48,631 nt of DNA from an uncultured Methanobrevibacter sp. Lineage in GTDB: Archaea; Methanobacteriota; Methanobacteria; Methanobacteriales; Methanobacteriaceae. Of this stretch, positions 10,288-18,210 are shown in pieces. The first letter of the stretch is position 1; each line of letters starts with the position of its first letter. The stretch is taken from assembly GCF_947166415.1 (NCBI RefSeq), contig NZ_CAMVEE010000013.1, positions 1 to 48,631 on the forward strand, read 5' to 3'. Below the pieces are notes generated by a model. That model worked only from the letters and a program-made list of their open reading frames with translations, ran no database searches and was not told where the DNA came from. The translations under genes were made by a program, and so were the position numbers.

Positions 10288-10830
10288 ATGAAAATTGTAG
10301 CACTTCAAGCAAGCCCACGTAAAGGCGGAAATTGTGACGTATTGATGGATGAAATGATTAAGGGAATTGAAGAAAACGGCGGAGAAGTAGTAAAATACTA
10401 TCTTGAAAACGAAGAAATCGCTCCATGCAAAGCATGCATGTACTGTGCAGAACATCCTGAATGTGTACGTGCAGATGACGGAAACAAGATTCTTGATGAA
10501 TTGGTTGCCGCTGACGGTGTGATATTTGCAACTCCTATTTATTACGGCCAAATGTCTGCACAAGGTAAACTAATCATTGACCGTTTCTACAGCATCGGTC
10601 AAAACCCAGACAAAAGCTTATCAGGTAAAGCAGCATTGATATTTACCGAAAACCAACCTGAAGGAACATATGAAAACTACATTGAGCTTACAAAATTCTC
10701 ACCATTCACATTCATGGGTTATGAAGTCATAGGCCATGTTGATGCAGGCAGTGCTGGTCCTGCGGGAATTGTAGCTGAAGAGCAAGAAGACAAATTAAAA
10801 GAAGCATATGAACTTGGTAAAAAGTTTTAA
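10288..10830 (+). CDS. Iron-sulfur flavoprotein (flavodoxin-like NADPH-dependent FMN reductase family)
   Basis: This is a 180-residue flavodoxin-fold protein. The N-terminus MKIVALQASPRKGGNCD is the FMN phosphate-binding loop. C47-x2-C50-x2-C53-x5-C59 fits the compact cysteine motif that binds a 4Fe-4S cluster in methanogen iron-sulfur flavoproteins. ATPIYYGQMS (about 91-100) is the conserved flavin-contacting segment. These proteins pass electrons from ferredoxin to acceptors such as O2 or H2O2. Here a ferredoxin gene follows, which supports a redox partnership. The ribosome binding site GGAGAG lies about 10 nt before the ATG. The exact acceptor is not visible. Confidence 0.85.
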   Translation: MKIVALQASPRKGGNCDVLMDEMIKGIEENGGEVVKYYLENEEIAPCKACMYCAEHPECVRADDGNKILDELVAADGVIFATPIYYGQMSAQGKLIIDRFYSIGQNPDKSLSGKAALIFTENQPEGTYENYIELTKFSPFTFMGYEVIGHVDAGSAGPAGIVAEEQEDKLKEAYELGKKF

Positions 10831-10859
10831 GTTAAATTAAAACTTTTTTCTTTTTTTTT
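10819..10859 (+). terminator. Hairpin terminator after the iron-sulfur flavoprotein
   Basis: A 12-bp stem (AAAAAGTTTTAA at 10819-10830, TTAAAACTTTTT at 10837-10848) with a 6-nt loop is followed by a long T-rich tract. The left arm includes the last codons and the TAA stop, so the downstream ferredoxin may be expressed separately or by read-through. Confidence 0.6.
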
Positions 10860-10871
10860 AGGATGAGAAAT

Positions 10872-11108
10872 ATGGGTTTACTTTCATTTTTAAAAAGAGA
10901 TAAAAAGGATAAGGCAACAGAAGAGGAAGAATCACACATTTTTATCAACACCGATGATTGCGGAGGCTGTGAAAAATGTGTCATTGCATGTCCTAACAAT
11001 GTTCTGATTATTGATGACGGCACATCATCCGTTAATAACTCATTCGGATGCAAAAGATGCAAAGTCTGTGTCGCAATCTGTCCAAATGACTGCATTGAAG
11101 TCAATTAA
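10872..11108 (+). CDS. 2[4Fe-4S] ferredoxin
   Basis: This is a 78-residue ferredoxin. An ATG at 10863 is also in frame, but it overlaps an AGGATGAG ribosome binding site (10860-10867) that serves the ATG at 10872, so the shorter start is chosen. It carries two clusters of cysteines, CGGCEKCVIACP and CKRCKVCVAICP, each the classic CxxCxxCxxxCP of a 4Fe-4S-binding half. The N-terminus is a short charged extension, with no signal peptide. It acts as a low-potential electron carrier in the cytosol. The gene lies between the iron-sulfur flavoprotein and a Nudix gene. Confidence 0.88.
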   Translation: MGLLSFLKRDKKDKATEEEESHIFINTDDCGGCEKCVIACPNNVLIIDDGTSSVNNSFGCKRCKVCVAICPNDCIEVN

Positions 11109-11136
11109 TTTTTTAAATTATAAAACCGGTGATTTG

Positions 11137-11553
11137 ATGAGTGATTTATGGGGCATGGCCGTAAGGGGAATCTATGAAGTCGACGGAAGGATTTTGCTTT
11201 TAAAGGTCAGATCAAAATCAAAGCATGATGCCAATAGATGGGAAATTCCAGGCGGCAAAGTCAAAAAAGGGGAATTCTTTGATGAAGCTCTAAGAAGAGA
11301 GTTTTTAGAAGAAACAGGTCTTAAAATCGTCATTGACTCTCATTATAAGACAATCCAGAACGATTATGTTGCATGCAAAACAAACGAAGAAATCAAGTCA
11401 ATCCAGGTAATCATGAAAGTCAGCGTTGACAGCGACAGCGTAAACATCAGCGAAGAGCACGATGACTATAGATGGTTCACTAGAGATGAGATAAAGCAAC
11501 TGTTCAACGATGGACTGTTAAGCAAAGCTGCAAAAAGTGCATTTTGCGAATAG
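11137..11553 (+). CDS. Nudix hydrolase
   Basis: This 138-residue protein contains a full Nudix box at about residues 40-62: G-x5-E46, then R54-E55-x2-E58-E59-x-G61. The glutamates bind the Mg2+ used to hydrolyse nucleoside diphosphates linked to another group. The frame is open further upstream into the ferredoxin gene, but the start at 11137 follows a GGTGAT ribosome binding site with 3-nt spacing and matches the family length, so the longer form is rejected. The substrate (oxidised nucleotide, sugar nucleotide or dinucleotide) cannot be read from the sequence. It lies 28 nt after the ferredoxin and may be co-transcribed. Confidence 0.87.
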   Translation: MSDLWGMAVRGIYEVDGRILLLKVRSKSKHDANRWEIPGGKVKKGEFFDEALRREFLEETGLKIVIDSHYKTIQNDYVACKTNEEIKSIQVIMKVSVDSDSVNISEEHDDYRWFTRDEIKQLFNDGLLSKAAKSAFCE

Positions 11554-11617
11554 CTATTTTTTTTACTTTAAATAGGAAAATTTAAAATTTTTATTGTAGT
11601 TTATCCTATATATTATT

Positions 11618-12703
11618 ATGAAGCAATCAAAAAGAGTTTTTTATTTCGATGCATTACGGGCTATGGCGATAATTGGTATTGTTTTCTGCCATGCAGCCAT
11701 CACATTTGTTGTAACCGGAATTAATAATAGTGATTTTTATATATCTGCATTTTTTGATTGTTTTAGGGATTTTTCAATTCCTATTTTTGTAATGCTTAGT
11801 GGAGCATTGCTTTTGAATAAAAATGATTCTTTAAAGAAATTTTTCAAAAAGAGACTTTCAAGATTGTTCATACCATTCTTATTTTGGGTTTTGGTTTATA
11901 TCGCATATTCTGCAGTATACATCAAACACGGATTTTATTTGAATTATGCGATTGATGTATTTTTCGGCACTTCATCAACATTTGGAGTCATATTCTGGTT
12001 CATTTGGATGATAATTATTGTTTATGTTGGAATTTTCATAATCAATAAGATTAACCATTTCGGATGCAGTAAAACGGATGGTTTTGATAAAAGATTATTT
12101 ACCGTTTTGGCCATGTTATCTGTGGCGTATATAGCAATGGTTCATTTTTGTCTGTTTGATCCTTACAAATCCAAGCTGACCTATTTCATTTCATTCATGT
12201 CCTATATTTTCATAGGATACTATCTTGCCAATAATGATTTTGTGGGTGAAAGATTGGGAAGGGATGCCATGATTATTTTAACATTGATTTTATCCGTATC
12301 CCTGTACTTCTACTATATCTTCGGCTATGTTGTTCCAGTATCAGTTTCAACAAATCATTTTTCATATTTGGGCTATTTCAATCTATTGATCTTGGCAATG
12401 TCTTCAAGTATTTTCCTTTTGTTCAAATATCTGGACAGGACAAGTCTTTCTGGTAAAATTCAAGATGGGTCTTGGGCAAAACCAATCAATTTGATAAGCA
12501 AGTATAGTTTCGGAATTTATCTCTCACACTATATGATATTGTCATTTTTAAAAATGAATCTGATAAAATATGTTGATTTCACTCATCAGAGCCCTCTGTT
12601 TTGGATTCCTTTTTTTGTAATAATCACCACTGTACTGTCCTTGGCGATATTGCAAATATTAAGTAAAATTCCTTATATCGGTGATGTTGCAGGTAGGGGT
12701 TAA
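11618..12703 (+). CDS. Acyltransferase 3 family membrane protein (surface O-acyltransferase)
   Basis: This 361-residue integral membrane protein has about ten hydrophobic segments. The N-terminus FDALRAMAIIGIVFCHA carries the family's R and membrane-embedded His (H25), and SRLFIPFLFW is the conserved Arg-containing loop after the second helix. Acyltransferase-3 proteins move acetyl or succinyl groups onto surface sugars. A related gene lies at 22253-23311 in the glycan island. There is no clear ribosome binding site, and an AT-rich stretch of about 40 nt precedes the ATG, so the mRNA may have a very short leader (inference). Confidence 0.85.
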   Translation: MKQSKRVFYFDALRAMAIIGIVFCHAAITFVVTGINNSDFYISAFFDCFRDFSIPIFVMLSGALLLNKNDSLKKFFKKRLSRLFIPFLFWVLVYIAYSAVYIKHGFYLNYAIDVFFGTSSTFGVIFWFIWMIIIVYVGIFIINKINHFGCSKTDGFDKRLFTVLAMLSVAYIAMVHFCLFDPYKSKLTYFISFMSYIFIGYYLANNDFVGERLGRDAMIILTLILSVSLYFYYIFGYVVPVSVSTNHFSYLGYFNLLILAMSSSIFLLFKYLDRTSLSGKIQDGSWAKPINLISKYSFGIYLSHYMILSFLKMNLIKYVDFTHQSPLFWIPFFVIITTVLSLAILQILSKIPYIGDVAGRG

Positions 12704-12717
12704 AAAAAATAGAAAAA

Positions 12718-13014
12718 TTATAGGTTTAATTCGTTTGCACCTATAACCTGAATTTTCATATCTTCAACAAAGTCTTTGCTTTCAATACCAAATTGCTGGA
12801 AATGTGGTGATCCCATATGTTTTTGAAGGTCTTCTAATGATTTCCATTTTTCAATAAATGTTAATGTGTTGTCATTTATTGATTTCAGTAACTGGTAGTC
12901 AATATTTCCTTCTTCAGCAAGGGTATTTTCAATTAAATCATCTGCCAAATCTATGATTGTATCTTTACAGCCTTCTTTAGGATATACTTTTGCAAGAACT
13001 ACTATGAAATCCAT
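12718..13014 (-). CDS. Antibiotic biosynthesis monooxygenase (ABM) domain protein
   Basis: This is a 98-residue single-domain protein of the dimeric ferredoxin-like ABM/YgiN fold. The N-terminus FIVVLAKVYPKEG is the first strand and turn. NIDYQLLKSINDNTLTFIEKW is the central pair of strands, with FIEKW matching the usual F-x-E-x-W. SPHFQQF is the conserved helix with His and Phe. Family members are cofactor-free quinol monooxygenases or are of unknown role, so the substrate is open. GGGAG upstream of the ATG is the ribosome binding site. It is transcribed divergently from the cysteine-peptidase gene. Confidence 0.85.
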   Translation of the reverse strand: MDFIVVLAKVYPKEGCKDTIIDLADDLIENTLAEEGNIDYQLLKSINDNTLTFIEKWKSLEDLQKHMGSPHFQQFGIESKDFVEDMKIQVIGANELNL

Positions 13015-13112
13015 TTATACAACTCCCATTATTGGTTGAAATTAGTTTATTTTTAATAATACTTATTTATTTTGTATTGTATGAATTAGATGACATGGTA
13101 TTCATGAGTAGG

Positions 13113-13143
13113 TTTATAATGTTAATTTTATAAAATAAAAATC
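13113..13143 (+). promoter_or_regulatory. Probable TATA box for the secreted peptidase gene
   Basis: TTTATAAT at 13113-13120 lies about 25 nt before the ATG at 13144, the usual distance from an archaeal TATA box to the transcription start. There is no ribosome binding site, so a leaderless or near-leaderless mRNA is inferred. Confidence 0.4.
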
Positions 13144-15060
13144 ATGTTTAAGAAATCCTTGTTTTTATTTGTTTTGATTGTTTTTTTATCCGTTGGATGT
13201 GTTGCTGCAAGCGATTCAATCTCTGCAAATTCAACAACATATGGGGATATGGATTTTTTAAGTACAGATATAAATGAAAGTGATTCTATAGAATATATTG
13301 GGGAGGATATGGTTTCAGATGGCGGTTCTCCATCACACACATCCATTTCCAATTCGCCAAATGATTCTCTTAAGGAATCAGACGACACAAGGGAATCCAC
13401 ATTCCTTTCGCTAAAATCCCAAAAAATTAAGACTGAAGGTATAATAGAGGTTTGCATGACAGATTCCAAAGGCAATGCGGTGAAAAATAGGAATGTCACA
13501 TTGCTGTTCAACAATGCAAATCATACAGTTTCCACAGATAAGTATGGAATCGCATCATTGAAGATAGGTAAGCTTCCCTCAAAGGCATATGAACTGACCG
13601 CCACATTTTTGGGAGATGATGATTTTTCTATGTCAAATAAGACCTTCAAGTTCTTCCTATATAAGAAGGACACCAAACTTATCCATATTTCAAATCAAAT
13701 CATTAAGGGGGATAACCTGTATGCCTCATTGTTCGATGAGGATGGCCGTGCAGTATCAGGAAAAAAGATTACAATAAGGATAGCCGGTAAGAATTATAAG
13801 AGGACAACCTCCAAAAGCGGTCAAATCGCCTTTAGGATAAATCTGAAACCGATGTCCTATGCCATGATTATTAAATTTGCAGAGGATTCTTATTACAATG
13901 CCATCTCAAAGAATATGCGCATATATATAGAAAAGGAAAGGGCAATCAAGATAGGTAATTCAAAGTTGCTTACAGGCGGATTCTTGAAGATATATCTTAA
14001 GGGTCCAGACATTTCCAAAAAGACCTTGAAAATAGTGATAGGAAACAAGGAATTCACAAAAACGACTAATTTTGAGGGTTGGATAGTAATCAAGCCCAAC
14101 ATGAAAGCGGGAAATTATTGGATTGGTGTCAAGAATGGCAAATATCAGGTTTTTAAAAAGGTGAGCTGCATTGAAGGAAGTCCAAAGGACCCAAATTACT
14201 ATAAGATTCCTTTGGTAAATGGAAAGCCTGATTTGGATGTAATGCCTGCAGATTATGTATGGGGTGATGGCGTAGCATCATACACATTGACCAAATCACA
14301 GTATCTTGAAGTGATGAAAAGGGACAGTCATTGTCTTTTTTTAAAGAATAAACTGACCAAATATGTATTTTTCAAAACCAAAAGCTATCAGAAAACAAAT
14401 CATGTGTTGATTCGTGAGAAATGGAATGTCATCGAAAAGGAAGTCAACAAAAAGTTAGTAAGTGCAAATAGACATGGATACTGGCCTGGTCAGGTCAGCG
14501 TTAATCTGAGGGGCAAGTCATACACCTATCCTGAAGTGAGGGACCCTCAGGATACGGACTACACCTGCGGTCCGACATCATGTAGCATGTGCAGCCAGGT
14601 ATTAAAAAACTACTATTGTGAAAGTTATCTGGCGAAATTGTCAGGAACAGTCCCCTATGATGGGACAGCATGCTCAGGAATGGTAAGTGCAATGGAAAAA
14701 CTCAATTTCAAATGCACCTACTTCTATAGGAGCTCATTTTTGGATTCCGTAAATGAACTCAGGAAAGGTGGATGCGCTGTCGTGTTCCATACCAAAAACC
14801 ATTATGTTGCTCTTCTGGACATTTCAACTGATGGCAGGTACTTTTTAGTGAGCAATTCCTATGGGTCATTTTATAATATCCCTTCTAAATGGCTGAGCTG
14901 TAGCTACATGAAAACAAGATACTATAAGAATTATGATGACGGGCTGATTGTCAGGTTGAATTATCAGCTATCAGATGCGATGAAAAAGCATATTGACTGT
15001 TATTATGCAAGTATGGGCTCAAATTGGGCAGTTCATAATACTCATGAAGTAGTCAGTTGA
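13144..15060 (+). CDS. Secreted adhesin-like protein with C-terminal C39-like cysteine peptidase domain
   Basis: This 638-residue protein starts with a signal peptide (FLFVLIVFLSVGCVAA, cleavage near residue 22) and a Ser-rich linker to about 85. Three or so Ig-like domains follow (about 95-345), with the repeated pattern GxxVxxxxxxxTxxxGxxxxxI. A papain-fold domain spans about 460-620: C475 in DTDYTCGPTSCS, H553 in KNHYVALLD and N571 in VSNSYG are the likely catalytic triad. It would act outside the cell. A wall-associated role, such as cutting pseudomurein peptides or trimming neighbouring surface proteins, is inferred; the family tie could equally be to archaeal C71 pseudomurein endoisopeptidases. 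There is no C-terminal membrane anchor. Confidence 0.8.
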   Translation: MFKKSLFLFVLIVFLSVGCVAASDSISANSTTYGDMDFLSTDINESDSIEYIGEDMVSDGGSPSHTSISNSPNDSLKESDDTRESTFLSLKSQKIKTEGIIEVCMTDSKGNAVKNRNVTLLFNNANHTVSTDKYGIASLKIGKLPSKAYELTATFLGDDDFSMSNKTFKFFLYKKDTKLIHISNQIIKGDNLYASLFDEDGRAVSGKKITIRIAGKNYKRTTSKSGQIAFRINLKPMSYAMIIKFAEDSYYNAISKNMRIYIEKERAIKIGNSKLLTGGFLKIYLKGPDISKKTLKIVIGNKEFTKTTNFEGWIVIKPNMKAGNYWIGVKNGKYQVFKKVSCIEGSPKDPNYYKIPLVNGKPDLDVMPADYVWGDGVASYTLTKSQYLEVMKRDSHCLFLKNKLTKYVFFKTKSYQKTNHVLIREKWNVIEKEVNKKLVSANRHGYWPGQVSVNLRGKSYTYPEVRDPQDTDYTCGPTSCSMCSQVLKNYYCESYLAKLSGTVPYDGTACSGMVSAMEKLNFKCTYFYRSSFLDSVNELRKGGCAVVFHTKNHYVALLDISTDGRYFLVSNSYGSFYNIPSKWLSCSYMKTRYYKNYDDGLIVRLNYQLSDAMKKHIDCYYASMGSNWAVHNTHEVVS

Positions 15061-15063
15061 ATA

Positions 15064-15094
15064 CTTTTTATAGAATAATATACAATATATTAAC
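15064..15094 (+). promoter_or_regulatory. TATA box giving a probably leaderless malate dehydrogenase mRNA
   Basis: TTTTTATAG at about 15065-15073 lies some 25 nt before the ATG at 15095. The only bases between are AT-rich, with no ribosome binding site. Transcription would start at or within a few bases of the start codon. Confidence 0.4.
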
Positions 15095-16048
15095 ATGGTA
15101 AAGGTAAGTATTTTAGGATCAACTGGTATTATAGGAAAGCATGTTGCATTTACATTGGCAAGAGCAGATACCGTTGATGAAATAGTTTTATTTGCAAGAG
15201 CCCAGAGCGTCGATAAAGCTAGAGGAGAAACATTTGATATGTATGACGCTTTGGCAGCTGAAGACATTGACTGTAAGCTAACTCCGTCTTCAGATTATGA
15301 AGATTTGAAAGGTTCATCTATCGCACTGATTACAGCTGGAATTCCAAGAAAAGAAGGTATGAACAGGCGTGATTTGGCTGTTCCAAATGCAAAGATAGTG
15401 AGGGAATATGCAAAACAGATTTCAATCCACGCTCCGGATTCTATTATTCTGATTGCAACAAATCCTGTTGATATAATGACAACAGTGGCTTTGGAGGCAT
15501 CAGGATTTGACAAGCATAGGGTGATTGGTGTCGGAAACCACTTGGATTCATTAAGGTTAAAGGCATATTTCTCAAGATTTTTGGATATAAACAGTTCTGA
15601 AATCCATACCCGTGTTGTCGGTGAGCATGGAGATCATATGGTTCCTTTGCTAAGCTCAACAACAATAGGTGGTATTCCTTTAAAATATTTCGTAAAATCT
15701 GTTGATGTTGATGTTATAAGGCTTGTAAACAGGCTTAAGAATGCCGGAAACACTATAATCAGCAAAAAGGGAGCAACGGAATACGGTCCGTCATTTGCTA
15801 TTGCAAACCTGATTTCAACAATAATCACAGACAGCCATAAGATATTGACCGTAAGCATATATCTTGACGGTGAAATCGAAGGTGTAAACGGCGTATCGTT
15901 AGGCGTGCCTGCAGTTTTAACAAAAAAAGGCGTTGCTATGATTGTTCCGATTCATATGAATGAATATGAAAAGGAAAGATTTAATGAAGCTGCAGAAGTG
16001 GTTAGGGAAACCACAGAATTCGTAAAGAGTTCACTGGATGAGGATTAA
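15095..16048 (+). CDS. mdh: Malate dehydrogenase, probably NADP-preferring
   Basis: This 317-residue protein of the LDH/MDH family interconverts malate and oxaloacetate in the partial reductive TCA route of methanogens. The N-terminal ILGSTGIIGKH is the dinucleotide-binding loop. R85 (AGIPRK) marks malate rather than lactate specificity. R91, D151, R154 and H178 (GEHGDH) are the other substrate and proton-relay residues. The second strand ends in VLFAR, without the acidic residue that selects NAD, so NADP(H) use is inferred. The start has no ribosome binding site and a TATA box about 25 nt upstream. The stop is nested with the converging nitroreductase stop. Confidence 0.93.
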   Translation: MVKVSILGSTGIIGKHVAFTLARADTVDEIVLFARAQSVDKARGETFDMYDALAAEDIDCKLTPSSDYEDLKGSSIALITAGIPRKEGMNRRDLAVPNAKIVREYAKQISIHAPDSIILIATNPVDIMTTVALEASGFDKHRVIGVGNHLDSLRLKAYFSRFLDINSSEIHTRVVGEHGDHMVPLLSSTTIGGIPLKYFVKSVDVDVIRLVNRLKNAGNTIISKKGATEYGPSFAIANLISTIITDSHKILTVSIYLDGEIEGVNGVSLGVPAVLTKKGVAMIVPIHMNEYEKERFNEAAEVVRETTEFVKSSLDED

Positions 16049-16566
16049 ACGAGAAAGTGGATTCTGCTTTTATCGATATCCTCAAGGGCGTATGGCTTCA
16101 CTTCATTTTTGGGAATGCCAAGCGCCAATATTCCAACAATCCTATAGTAATCGTCAACGCCGATAATCTCTTTAACGGCATTTTCTGAATCTTCACCATC
16201 TGAAGTTTTTCTCAGGTGAATTTGAACCCAGCAGCTTCCGATATCAAGGCTGGCGGCCATCAGGTGCATATATCCAAGGGCAATTGATGAATCTTCAATC
16301 CATGTGTTTGAAATCATTGGGTTTGCAACAACGACAATGGCCTTATTGCATCCTGTCAACATTTCAGCTCCGCTTTCTTTAGCTTTTGATAGCTTTTCAA
16401 GTGTTTGTTTGTTTTCAACTATCAAAAAGTTGCATGGTTTTCTGTTTCTGCTTGTTGGGGCTAAAAGTCCTGCTTGTAAAATTTTCTCAAAATCCTTTTT
16501 GGGAATGTTTTCATCTTTATATCTGCGCACACTTCTTCTTTTAAGCAAATCATCAATAAGGGCCAT
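16045..16566 (-). CDS. Nitroreductase family FMN protein
   Basis: This is a 173-residue protein. The N-terminus RRSVRRYKDENIP and LLAPTSRNRKPCNFLIV are the FMN-binding signatures of the nitroreductase family, and IVGILALGIPK near the C-terminus is the second flavin-contacting segment. The length suits the small single-domain members. Such enzymes reduce nitro compounds, quinones or flavins with NAD(P)H; the natural substrate is not visible. GGTGAT lies 3 nt before the ATG. The stop overlaps that of mdh by 4 nt (TTAA), with each stop using one strand. Confidence 0.9.
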   Translation of the reverse strand: MALIDDLLKRRSVRRYKDENIPKKDFEKILQAGLLAPTSRNRKPCNFLIVENKQTLEKLSKAKESGAEMLTGCNKAIVVVANPMISNTWIEDSSIALGYMHLMAASLDIGSCWVQIHLRKTSDGEDSENAVKEIIGVDDYYRIVGILALGIPKNEVKPYALEDIDKSRIHFLV

Positions 16567-16678
16567 TAAATCACCTTACAAAATTAACATTTTTTTATAT
16601 ATTAACAATTTAAATACAAATATTTAAAAGCATTAAAGTAATATATTCTAATATATAATTTCATTGGAGAAATAATTA

Positions 16679-17593
16679 ATGGCTATCGAAAACAGAAAGC
16701 AAAATGAAATTAGAAGGTTAACCACACCACCAAAATTTAATGATTCCAAGGCTTACGACAGCAGGGGAAACAGAATAAACTGCATTGAAACGCTTTCAGA
16801 CTTGAAGTTCATTGTCGAGCCCAATGTCAATATTTTAACTGAGGATGAAATATTGGAGCACGCCCCAGAATCAATCGAGGCCAGCAAAATCAGGTTGGCT
16901 TATGGATACGGCAATAACGGAGATGTCATGCGTTTCAACAATTCACTTCCATGGATTTTGGGTCTGTATTATGTAACAGCAGCATGCATTGCCATTCCTG
17001 TCTTTTATTCTGGAAACAGCTTTGGAATGTTTTTCATGCTTATCATGTTCATACTTCCATTGGTTTATCTGTATTATATCTTCAATTTGAAAAATTACAC
17101 TTCCACAAGCGGTGTAAAAGCTGCAAATAAACCAAAACCACTGGCCAATAAGGTAACTGAAACTGTACAAAAGCCAAAAAGTGAAGATCAGGGTTTGAAA
17201 TCTCTCCGGAAATATCAAAAGGAAATCGAAGAGTTGAAAGTTGTATATGATGCCAAGGAAGATGTTGTAAAGGGTCTTATAGAAAAAAGATTCCAGCCTC
17301 CTCAAATCACTTATGACAGGTTCATGTCCACAATCAACAAATGTCACGAACTGTTTTATATGGAAGCCGATTCAGCTTTAAACATTACAAGATTGGCTGC
17401 TGATGATACTCCAAGGGTCGATGAGGAATTAGAACATAAAATCGAAACATTGAAATCATTGATTGACCAAATCGAAGATTTGACAAATGAGCTGGTTATA
17501 AATATAAGTTCCGATAGTAAATCTAATGGTGATGTTAAAGATTTAATCGATGATATGGAAAACTTAATAGAATCCGTAAAGGAATATGAGTGA
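16679..17593 (+). CDS. Membrane protein with coiled-coil tail, first gene of the TelA operon (XpaC-like candidate)
   Basis: I do not recognise this 304-residue protein outright. It has a soluble N-terminal part (1-88), two membrane helices (about 90-110 and 114-136), a Lys/Pro-rich linker, and a helical C-terminal part (about 170-304) with charged heptad-like stretches. It begins a tight operon with a zinc-ribbon membrane protein, TelA and a third membrane protein, with 5 to 12 nt between genes. In Firmicutes telA often neighbours xpaC, whose product also has N-terminal membrane helices and a helical cytosolic domain. The layout suggests an analogue or distant homologue (inference). TTGGAG precedes the ATG. 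The AT-rich upstream spacer holds the divergent promoters for this operon and the nitroreductase. Confidence 0.65.
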   Translation: MAIENRKQNEIRRLTTPPKFNDSKAYDSRGNRINCIETLSDLKFIVEPNVNILTEDEILEHAPESIEASKIRLAYGYGNNGDVMRFNNSLPWILGLYYVTAACIAIPVFYSGNSFGMFFMLIMFILPLVYLYYIFNLKNYTSTSGVKAANKPKPLANKVTETVQKPKSEDQGLKSLRKYQKEIEELKVVYDAKEDVVKGLIEKRFQPPQITYDRFMSTINKCHELFYMEADSALNITRLAADDTPRVDEELEHKIETLKSLIDQIEDLTNELVINISSDSKSNGDVKDLIDDMENLIESVKEYE

Positions 17594-17598
17594 TTGAA

Positions 17599-18198
17599 AT
17601 GACAATTAAATGCCCAAAATGTGGAAAAGAGTTACCTGATGAGTCACAGTTTTGCTTGGAGTGCGGAACACGAATCTCCAATCCTGCAGCATCAAGAAAT
17701 CTGAGCATATTCTCAAATGGAAAGATATTTTTAGCGTTAATATTTATCGTACTTATAATAGGAGGTATATTGATATTTGCCGGTGGCGGTGACCACAGCA
17801 ATGATGTTAATGATAAGGTAGATAAGGAAGCCAGCGAATTCGATTTCATTATTAAGGAAATAAATGCATATGACAGCGATAATAGTGGAAAAACAAGTTA
17901 TACGTATTATTTATATGTATTATTCAATAAGGTGCCATCAAATAAGGATGGCTATCTTTTAAAGACAACATACTATGACAAGAATGACACTGAATTGGGA
18001 AACGAGATTGAAACCCTTTCATCAGCATATTATGATTCAGATTACGGAAATTCCGTAGGTCATTATACTTCATACAAATACATTGATGTTGACCATGCAA
18101 AGCTTCAGGTCATAAAGGATGACCGTGTGATTAAGGAATCAGAAGCTAAACTGGACAAGAATAAAATTGACTTTGAACAACAAAAAAATAATAAATAA
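17599..18198 (+). CDS. Zinc-ribbon single-pass membrane protein in the TelA operon
   Basis: This 199-residue protein has an N-terminal zinc ribbon (C5-x2-C8 and C19-x2-C22), one membrane helix (about 41-62) and an outward or lumenal domain of about 135 residues rich in Asp, Lys and Tyr. The ribbon-first arrangement is common in archaeal membrane proteins of unknown function. A GTG at 17590 is in frame and overlaps the previous gene, but GAGTGAT at 17588-17594 works as the ribosome binding site for the ATG at 17599, so that start is chosen. It lies 5 nt after the upstream gene and 12 nt before telA. It may sense or tether something for the TelA complex (inference). Confidence 0.7.
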   Translation: MTIKCPKCGKELPDESQFCLECGTRISNPAASRNLSIFSNGKIFLALIFIVLIIGGILIFAGGGDHSNDVNDKVDKEASEFDFIIKEINAYDSDNSGKTSYTYYLYVLFNKVPSNKDGYLLKTTYYDKNDTELGNEIETLSSAYYDSDYGNSVGHYTSYKYIDVDHAKLQVIKDDRVIKESEAKLDKNKIDFEQQKNNK

Positions 18199-18210
18199 AA
18201 GGTGATAAAA

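Noticed and set aside
11011..11136. N-terminal extension of the Nudix protein
   Set aside because: It overlaps the ferredoxin gene in another frame; the ATG at 11137 has a good GGTGAT site and the family length.
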